From an uncultured bacterium (GTDB taxonomy: Bacteria; Patescibacteriota; Minisyncoccia; Phycocordibacterales; UBA9973), in assembly GCA_903825265.1 (NCBI GenBank), contig CAIJZW010000032.1:1-15228 (forward strand): 15,228 nt of DNA, given 5' to 3'. This document shows, in pieces, positions 7,676-12,358 of this stretch. The position numbers were made by a program, and so were the translations under genes. A model generated the notes under the pieces. That model saw only the letters and a program-made list of their open reading frames with translations. It searched no databases and was not told the DNA's origin. The first letter of the stretch is position 1. Each line of letters starts with the position of its first letter.

Positions 7676-7750
7676 GAGAGGACTTGAACCTCCAAGGATT
7701 GCTCCATTAGTTCCTAAGACTAACGCGTATACCAATTCCGCCACCTGGGC
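7669..7750 (-). tRNA. tRNA-Leu, anticodon TAG
   Basis: An 82-base class II tRNA. Acceptor GCCCAGG pairs with CCTGGGC. The D-arm is GCG..CGC; the anticodon stem TTAGT/ACTAA carries loop CTTAGGA with anticodon TAG (7716-7714). A long variable arm is present, and the T-arm is GGAGG-TTCAAGT-CCTCT. The discriminator is A, as expected for leucine. CCA is not encoded (CAA follows). It lies 74 bases after tRNA-Cys on the same strand. Confidence 0.95.
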
Positions 7751-7824
7751 ATGAAACTATACTAGCAAAAAAATATATAAATTGCTACTTTTTCTAAAAT
7801 AATTTTATTAAATTTACCTTAGGG

Positions 7825-7896
7825 AGGCCTGGAGCGGAATCGAACCGCTGTATAGAGATTTTGCAGATCTCTGCCTTACCACTTGGCTACCAGGCC
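7825..7896 (-). tRNA. tRNA-Cys, anticodon GCA
   Basis: A 72-base tRNA. Acceptor GGCCTGG pairs with CCAGGCC. D-stem is GCC/GGC, anticodon stem GAGAT/ATCTC with loop CTGCAAA (anticodon GCA, 7864-7862), and the T-arm is AGCGG-TTCGATT-CCGCT. The discriminator is U, the known identity element for cysteine. CCA is not encoded (CCC follows). It follows rbfA and the copy C palindrome and precedes tRNA-Leu, probably in one transcript. Confidence 0.95.
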
Positions 7897-7907
7897 TTTT
7901 TATTTTA

Positions 7908-7955
7908 TATCAGAGGTACAACCTCCGAAGCCATCTAGAGGTTGGACCTCTGATA
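7908..7955. repeat. Palindromic repeat family, copy C (between rbfA and tRNA-Cys)
   Basis: Outer arms TATCAGAGGT (7908-7917) and ACCTCTGATA (7946-7955), a 2x2 internal loop, inner arms AACCTC/GAGGTT and a 12-base loop. Each half is also a hairpin by itself: GAGGT-TGG-ACCTC on the plus strand (7938-7950) and GAGGT-TGT-ACCTC on the minus strand (7925-7913). These share the GANGTTGKACNTC pattern of copies A and B, but with the two halves in the opposite order. No U-run follows on either strand, so it is not a normal terminator. It starts 11 bases past the rbfA stop. Confidence 0.65.
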
Positions 7956-7966
7956 ACTAATTCATC

Positions 7967-8293
7967 TTAACCTTGGATTAATAATTCGTCAATTTTTTGT
8001 CGATTTTTTTCTCCTTCATCTATCTCAACATCAAGAAAGGGGATAGGATTTATCTTTAATCCTTTAGCGACGTATTTACGTAATTCACCAAGGTTTCTTT
8101 TGATGAATCCATAAGCAGCCTTTTCTTTTTCTCTTGGTAGAACGCTAATCATTATTTTAGCGCGTTTATTATCAGAAGAAAGAACTATCCTCGTGACAGT
8201 TATCATGGAAGTAGGGCCAGCTTCTTTCTCTATAAAAATAGCTGAAAGTTCTTTTATATGGTTTGTTATTTTTTCTGATCTATATTCTGACAT
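7967..8293 (-). CDS. rbfA: Ribosome-binding factor A (30S maturation)
   Basis: RbfA binds the immature 30S subunit near the 5' end of 16S rRNA and assists late maturation. The 108 residues form a single KH-like domain, at the short end of the family range. It opens with YRSEKITNHIKELSAIF. It continues with ITVTRIVLSSDNKRAKIMISVL (about 31-52), matching the family's VTITxVxVSxDLxxAxVYxS strand, and then LRKYVAKGLKINPIPFLDVEID, matching R..LA..L.LR..P.L.F..D. It follows infB by 101 bases; infB-rbfA is a classical gene order. No Shine-Dalgarno is seen before the ATG. The stop is TAA. Confidence 0.93.
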   Translation of the reverse strand: MSEYRSEKITNHIKELSAIFIEKEAGPTSMITVTRIVLSSDNKRAKIMISVLPREKEKAAYGFIKRNLGELRKYVAKGLKINPIPFLDVEIDEGEKNRQKIDELLIQG

Positions 8294-8341
8294 AAATTTA
8301 AAGCGTAATAAATTATTTTATAAAAAAATGTCTGGCCCCTC

Positions 8342-8368
8342 GTCCTCCCTCATCCGAGGACTTTTTTT
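8342..8368 (+). terminator. Terminator-like hairpin in the infB-rbfA gap, oriented for the plus strand
   Basis: GTCCTC (8342-8347) and GAGGAC (8356-8361) form a 6-bp stem with loop CCTCATCC, followed by T7 (8362-8368). The U-run is on the plus strand although the flanking genes are on the minus strand. On the minus strand the same A7 tract could pair with the T7 formed by complementing A7 at 8322-8328, joined by GTC/GAC, making an alternative larger stem. It may stop antisense transcription or attenuate between infB and rbfA. Confidence 0.4.
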
Positions 8369-8394
8369 ATAATATAATTTGTGTAGCGTTTATA

Positions 8395-9918
8395 TTATTT
8401 GATAGTTATTATAAAGGCTTCTAATACATCACCTGGGGCAATATTTATTTTGGTTTCTACTTGAACACCACAATCATTTTCTTCTAATACTTCTTTGGCT
8501 TTTATTTTATTATGCTGAAGTTCAATAATTTTACCACGACCTATCTCAAAGTCACGACGCATTATACGAACCTGACCTCCATTTACAATTCTTCCGTTTA
8601 GAACTTTACCCCCAACAACTTGTTTGTCTTTTGTTGCGCCAAAAGTTTTTAGTATTTTAAGTGAACCTGTTACTTCTACAATTTCTATTTTAGGTTTTCT
8701 TTCTTCTATTATAATTTTCAGCCAATCTGTTAGTTTATAGATAATATCAAATACTTCTACGTTAATTTTAAGTGTTTCATTTAGGTCTCTTGCCCCGTTA
8801 TCTAGTTTTGTATTGAATCCAACAATAATAGTTTCTTTATTGGCATTTGCCATTTTTAAATCAGATTCATTTATAGCTCCAACTCCAGAACTTATTATTT
8901 TATAAGAAATTTCTTCATTATTTAATTTACCCATTTCTTTTTCAATAGCTTCCATTGAGCCAACTACATCTGTTTTTATTATGATTGGAATTATTTTACC
9001 AGAAGAAGGGGCGACTCCTTTGTAATTTATATTTTGGATGGTTTCACTTTTTATTTGGTTAATATAATTTTCTGCTTCTTTTTTTGTAGAGAATGATTCA
9101 AAAGTGCTTCCAACTTCAGGCATAGATTCAAAACCAACAAGAAGAATAGGGGAAGAGAATGTAACTTCTTTGATTGCTTTACCTAGAAAGTTTTCCATTA
9201 TACGAGTTGTAACTAAAGCTTGTCCTGCTACTACAAACATTCCAGATTTTAAAGTTCCATTTTTGATTATAGCAGTTGCAGAGATACCTCTTTTAGGTTC
9301 ACGATTTGCTTCTATTATTATACCTGAAGCATTCTGTTCGCTGTTGCCAGTGAAAGATTGCATATCAGATACAAGAATAATCATATCTAAAAGTTCGTTA
9401 ATGCCAGTTCCAACTTTTGCAGATATAGGCACAAAGGGAATATCACCACCTAACCCTTCAAGATAAATACCTTTTTCTACAAGGTCCATTTTTGTTTTTT
9501 CTATATTTGCATTCGGTCTATCTATTTTATTAATAGCAACAATGTAAGGTATCTTACTTTCTATAATTGTATTATATGCTTCAATAGTTTGAGCTTTAAC
9601 AGAATCTTCAGCAGATACAACAAGAATTGCTATATCAGCAGCTTCTGCCCCACGAGCACGCATTTTAGAAAAAGCCTCATGCCCAGGAGTATCCAAAAAT
9701 GTAATTGCTCTATTTTCTCCTATTTCAGATTTATGATTTACTTCATATGCACTGATTGATTGGGTAATACCACCAGCTTCTTTTTCTACAACATTTGATT
9801 TACGGATGTAATCTAATAATGTTGATTTACCATGGTCCACATGACCCATCACAACAACAACAGGTGGTCTTACCTTTTTGTTTCCTTCTTCATTTTTTTG
9901 TAATGGTTCTTTATTCAT
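8395..9918 (-). CDS. infB: Translation initiation factor IF-2, short form
   Basis: IF-2 is the GTPase that brings initiator fMet-tRNA to the 30S subunit and promotes subunit joining. The G domain starts at about residue 18 with GHVDHGKST (G1, 25-33), GGIT (G2, 49-52), DTPGH (G3, 76-80), NKID (G4, 130-133) and SAK (G5, 166-168). The beta-barrel domain II, domain III and the C-terminal tRNA-binding barrel follow to residue 507 (for example GRIVNGGQVRIMRRD). The long, variable N-terminal region of Escherichia coli IF-2 (about 890 residues) is absent; only 17 polar residues precede the G domain, as in other reduced bacteria. The ATG comes one base after the stop of the DUF4446 gene, so translation is probably coupled. 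Confidence 0.97.
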   Translation of the reverse strand: MNKEPLQKNEEGNKKVRPPVVVVMGHVDHGKSTLLDYIRKSNVVEKEAGGITQSISAYEVNHKSEIGENRAITFLDTPGHEAFSKMRARGAEAADIAILVVSAEDSVKAQTIEAYNTIIESKIPYIVAINKIDRPNANIEKTKMDLVEKGIYLEGLGGDIPFVPISAKVGTGINELLDMIILVSDMQSFTGNSEQNASGIIIEANREPKRGISATAIIKNGTLKSGMFVVAGQALVTTRIMENFLGKAIKEVTFSSPILLVGFESMPEVGSTFESFSTKKEAENYINQIKSETIQNINYKGVAPSSGKIIPIIIKTDVVGSMEAIEKEMGKLNNEEISYKIISSGVGAINESDLKMANANKETIIVGFNTKLDNGARDLNETLKINVEVFDIIYKLTDWLKIIIEERKPKIEIVEVTGSLKILKTFGATKDKQVVGGKVLNGRIVNGGQVRIMRRDFEIGRGKIIELQHNKIKAKEVLEENDCGVQVETKINIAPGDVLEAFIITIK

Positions 9919-9919
9919 T

Positions 9920-10363
9920 TTATTTTGATTTTTCTAAAACACTTTTTTCTTCAGTGGATAATTCAAATTCTGATTTGAAATTTATTATTGGCTTTGCAAA
10001 TATACTCATACGATCACGAGCATATAAACTAGACATAATGACACCATTTCCTTTATCGTTTAAGAATGAAATAGCGAAACTTTGATTACCTCCTGCATCT
10101 TCGAATGGGTTAAATCTTACTGTCTCTACGTTTCTTATTGTTTTATCAAGACGATCGTCAATTATTACTAAGTGTTTGTCTATTTTTGATTGAGTCTCTC
10201 TAATTGTTGCCATTTGTTCTCCTAATTGAATCATGACATCTTCTAGGTTACGTGCTTTTGTTCCGGCAAAAAATTTCTTAAAACGATACTCTGTTAGTCC
10301 TATCCATAACAAAAGGACTATTACTAAACCTGAAAGTATATAAACTAAAATAGAAATACTCAT
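9920..10363 (-). CDS. DUF4446 family membrane-anchored protein of unknown function
   Basis: A 147-residue protein. One N-terminal helix (about 4-25, ILVYILSGLVIVLLLWIGL) is followed by a short basic stretch, a probable coiled-coil (about 38-78, many charged heptads), and a compact C-terminal domain. The block VRFNPFEDAGGNQSFAISFL (82-101), followed by KGNGVIMSSLYARD and the ending EFELSTEEKSVL, is the DUF4446 signature as I know it from Firmicutes and candidate phyla. The function of the family is not established. It is the first gene of the infB-rbfA-tRNA unit, and its stop is separated from the infB ATG by one base. A promoter lies directly upstream with almost no leader. Confidence 0.85.
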   Translation of the reverse strand: MSISILVYILSGLVIVLLLWIGLTEYRFKKFFAGTKARNLEDVMIQLGEQMATIRETQSKIDKHLVIIDDRLDKTIRNVETVRFNPFEDAGGNQSFAISFLNDKGNGVIMSSLYARDRMSIFAKPIINFKSEFELSTEEKSVLEKSK

Positions 10364-10373
10364 AACTTAAAAG

Positions 10374-10402
10374 AGTATATACTAATAAGGCTTTTTTTAC
10401 AA
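10374..10402 (-). promoter_or_regulatory. Promoter of the DUF4446-infB unit with nearly no leader
   Basis: On the minus strand TTGTAA (10402-10397; four of six), a 17-base spacer and TATACT (10379-10374; five of six). Only ten bases separate the -10 from the ATG at 10363, so transcription should start about 3-4 bases before it. The -35 region lies next to the divergent nifS -10. Confidence 0.6.
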
Positions 10403-10405
10403 CTA

Positions 10406-10414
10406 TGTTATAAT
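10406..10414 (+). promoter_or_regulatory. Extended -10 promoter of the cysteine desulfurase gene
   Basis: TGTTATAAT combines a perfect TATAAT (10409-10414) with the TGn extension. No -35 resembling TTGACA sits at the right distance, which is usual for extended -10 promoters. Nine bases separate the box from the ATG at 10424, so the transcript would have a leader of about 0-4 bases. Confidence 0.65.
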
Positions 10415-10423
10415 GATTTTTAT

Positions 10424-11671
10424 ATGTTTAAGAAGAAAAGTATATATCTTGATCACGCAAGTGCAACTCCTTTAGATAAGAAGGTTTGGAATTTAATGTC
10501 CTCATATGATAAGGATTTTTTTGCTAATGCAACTTCTATTTATAATAGTGGAGTAAAAGCTCGAAATATTATAGAGGAAGCAAGAAAAAATATTGCAAAA
10601 GAGATAAATGCTCATAGTGATGAAATTATTTTTACAGGGAGTAGTACAGAAAGTAACGCTCTGGCAATACTGGGAGTAATTACTAATTACCAATTACTAA
10701 TTACTAATTCGAAAATTCCCCACATTATAACTTCAGAGATAGAGCATCCCGCTGTATTAGAAAATTGTAAACTTTTAAAAGAGAGAGGTGAAATAGAAGT
10801 AACTTATATAAAAGTAAATGAAAATGGAATTTTGAATCCAAATGATATAAAAGAAGCAATTAAAGATAATACAATTCTGGTTTCTATTATGTATGCTAAT
10901 AATGAGATTGGTACGATTGAACCCTTACAGGAAATTGCAAAAGAGATTAGGCGTTATAAAAAGCATCAGCTGTTGGACGTCTCCTGTAGCCGTACAACAT
11001 CTGATGCTTTTCCTATTTTCCATACTGATGCTACTCAGGCTATGAATTATTTGGATATATCTAATATTGAAAAATTAGGAGTGGATATGCTTTCTTTTAA
11101 TGGTTCAAAAATTTATGGACCTAAAGGTGTTGGAGTTTTGTATAAAAAAAGAAGTATTAAACTTTCTCCACTATATGGTGGAGGAGAACAAGAATTTGGT
11201 TTACGTTCAGGGACTGAGAATATTGCTTCTATCGCAGGGCTTGCTCTTGCTCTTCAGATTACAAATAAAATGAAAGATAAAGAAGTGGCAAGGCTTATAG
11301 AACTTCGTGATTATGGAATAAATAAATTATTAACATTAGATGCGTCGCCATTTAAAATTATTTTAAATGGCGACGCATCTAAACGACTTCCAAATAATAT
11401 AAATATCTCTATATCAGGTATTTCAAGTGAACTTCTTGTATTAGAATTTGATGCAAAGGGGATAGAGGTTTCTTCTAAGAGTGCTTGTAAAAGTGATGAA
11501 GATAATGATTCTTATGTTATAAGTGCCTTAAGAAAAGCTCAAGGAAAAATTTCTAATACAGAAGAAGGCTCTCTTCGTATAACTTTAGGACGAAATACAA
11601 AAAAGTCTGATATTGATAGATTTATAATTGTTTTAATTAAGATTTTAAAAAAATATAACAAGTGGAAATAG
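10424..11671 (+). CDS. nifS: Cysteine desulfurase (NifS/IscS family) carrying repeat-derived insertions
   Basis: A PLP enzyme that takes sulfur from cysteine as a persulfide for Fe-S clusters or tRNA thiolation. The key residues remain: His108 (EIEHPAVL), Asp202 and Gln205 (HTDATQA), the PLP lysine Lys229 (NGSKIYGPKG) and the sulfur-accepting Cys355 in SKSACKS. The lysine is preceded by Asn-Gly-Ser rather than the Ser-Gly-His of IscS. Three repeat-like stretches interrupt it in frame: a heptanucleotide repeat (residues 85-96), an 18-codon palindrome (179-196) just before HTDATQ, where IscS has a short turn, and a perfect palindrome (305-320). The stretch RKAQGKI (370-376) may be another insert. 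At 415 residues it is longer than many relatives (about 385-400). No scaffold or thiolase gene is adjacent. Because the frame and catalytic residues are intact, it is probably functional. The stop is TAG. Confidence 0.93.
   Translation: MFKKKSIYLDHASATPLDKKVWNLMSSYDKDFFANATSIYNSGVKARNIIEEARKNIAKEINAHSDEIIFTGSSTESNALAILGVITNYQLLITNSKIPHIITSEIEHPAVLENCKLLKERGEIEVTYIKVNENGILNPNDIKEAIKDNTILVSIMYANNEIGTIEPLQEIAKEIRRYKKHQLLDVSCSRTTSDAFPIFHTDATQAMNYLDISNIEKLGVDMLSFNGSKIYGPKGVGVLYKKRSIKLSPLYGGGEQEFGLRSGTENIASIAGLALALQITNKMKDKEVARLIELRDYGINKLLTLDASPFKIILNGDASKRLPNNINISISGISSELLVLEFDAKGIEVSSKSACKSDEDNDSYVISALRKAQGKISNTEEGSLRITLGRNTKKSDIDRFIIVLIKILKKYNKWK
10677..10709. repeat. Heptanucleotide tandem repeat (YAATTAC) inside nifS
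   Basis: TAATTAC, TAATTAC, CAATTAC and TAATTAC run from 10677 to 10704, followed by a partial TAATT. It encodes ITNYQLLITN. A seven-base unit changes the reading frame unless copies change by threes. Confidence 0.85.
10958..11011 (-). repeat. Palindromic repeat family, copy B (in frame inside nifS)
   Basis: Arms AAAAGCATCAG (10959-10969) and CTGATGCTTTT (11001-11011), then a mismatch, TGTTG/CAACA, a mismatch, and ACG/CGT around an 11-base loop. The 54 bases from 10958 are exactly 18 codons (residues 179-196). Read on the minus strand, the core begins CAGATGTTGTACG, identical to copy A, and the other half-site is GCTGTTGGACGTC. Confidence 0.75.
11336..11382. repeat. Perfect 47-base palindrome inside nifS
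   Basis: Arms of 23 bases are perfectly inverse complementary around a single central T at 11359; the left arm begins TTAGATGCGTCGCC. It encodes residues 305-320 (L-D-A-S-P-F-K-I-I-L-N-G-D-A-S-K). The right half covers the conserved LNGD..KRLPNN region, while the left half appears to be its mirror. The sequence does not match the GTTGKAC family. Confidence 0.9.
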
Positions 11672-11691
11672 ATAGTGTTTTGTGATATAAT
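11663..11691 (+). promoter_or_regulatory. Promoter of the HtrA-like gene, predicted leaderless
   Basis: TGGAAA (11663-11668; four of six), a 17-base spacer, and a perfect TATAAT (11686-11691) with the TGn extension (TGATATAAT from 11683). The ATG is at 11698, six bases after the box, where the first transcribed base is expected. The -35 lies in the last two codons of nifS. Confidence 0.65.
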
Positions 11692-11697
11692 AGCTAT

Positions 11698-12294
11698 ATG
11701 GATATTAAAGAATTAGACAAAAAACAGCTTATATTACTTACATTACTTATAACTTTTGTGGTTTCTATTGCTACAGGTATTGTGACTGTTTCTCTTATGA
11801 ATCAGATGCCTAAAAGTGTGCCACAGACCATTAATAATGTTATTCAAAGAACAATAGAGAAAGTTACAACAGTAGAGACTCCCATCAAAGATACTTCTAC
11901 TACTAAAACACAAGAATCTAATCTTGTTGTTGGGGATGGAGATGTCGTTGTTTCTATTTATCCAAGTGAAGTTAAATCAATTCCTTCAAATACTGATGCT
12001 TCATCTAGTGTTGTAGATCAAATTAATACTTCTACTAGTAACGGTACTGTTGGAACTTCTACTGAAGTTAAAGAACTTGGTCAAGGAATTATTATTTCAG
12101 ATGTTGGTCTTATTCTTGTAGAGTCTTCTGTTTTAAATGATAGCCAAGTTTATAAAGTTATTTTAAATAAAGTTGATTTTGATGCTACTATTTTGAAAAA
12201 GTTTACTAATGGATTTTCTATTCTAAAAATTTCCGAGAAGAAATCTACACCTACAACTCCAGAGAAAATTGATGCAACAAAATCAACACAATAA
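11698..12294 (+). CDS. Membrane-anchored protein with a degenerate, truncated HtrA/DegP-like trypsin fold
   Basis: A 198-residue protein: one membrane helix (about 9-34), a Thr/Ser-rich linker (36-75), then a segment I read as the first part of an HtrA-type protease domain. VVVSIYPSEVKSI (83-95) corresponds to VVxIxPSVVxI, LGQGIIISDVGLIL (127-140) to the GSGFIIS.DGxILT strand, and VYKVILNKVDFDATILKKFTNGFSILKI (151-178) to the strands ending NDIAVLKI. The catalytic His region (TNxHVV) reads VESSVL (141-146), and the Asp of NDIAVLKI is replaced (NGFSILKI). The chain ends soon after, before any GNSGGP serine motif or PDZ domain. It therefore cannot be an active serine protease by this alignment. 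It lies 26 bases after nifS and 64 before clpB. A scaffolding or sensing role is speculative. Confidence 0.6.
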   Translation: MDIKELDKKQLILLTLLITFVVSIATGIVTVSLMNQMPKSVPQTINNVIQRTIEKVTTVETPIKDTSTTKTQESNLVVGDGDVVVSIYPSEVKSIPSNTDASSSVVDQINTSTSNGTVGTSTEVKELGQGIIISDVGLILVESSVLNDSQVYKVILNKVDFDATILKKFTNGFSILKISEKKSTPTTPEKIDATKSTQ

Positions 12295-12346
12295 AATTTA
12301 AAATAATTAATTTGTTCTGTATTTTAATTTTTTAATTATTAATTTT
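12293..12346. repeat. AT-only imperfect inverted repeat in front of clpB
   Basis: AAAATT plus ATAATTAA (12293-12310, with TAAA between) can pair with TTAATTATTAATTTT (12332-12346). It contains no G or C and could be chance in this AT-rich gap. I see no CIRCE element (TTAGCACTC-N9-GAGTGCTAA) and no convincing promoter for clpB in 12295-12358. Confidence 0.25.
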
Positions 12347-12358
12347 AACTATATTTTT

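Noticed and set aside
7499..7754. Two short plus-strand open frames covering the tRNA-Leu region
   Set aside because: They run through the palindrome and antisense to a clear tRNA gene; the peptides show no family resemblance.
9104..10085. Plus-strand open frames antisense to infB and the DUF4446 gene
   Set aside because: Shadow frames of conserved genes, without start signals or similarity.
10677..10709. CRISPR array
   Set aside because: The repeat unit is seven bases without spacers and lies inside a coding region; no cas genes are present.
12350..12355. TATATT as the clpB -10 box
   Set aside because: Only three bases separate it from the ATG, too close for a start at or before the first codon.
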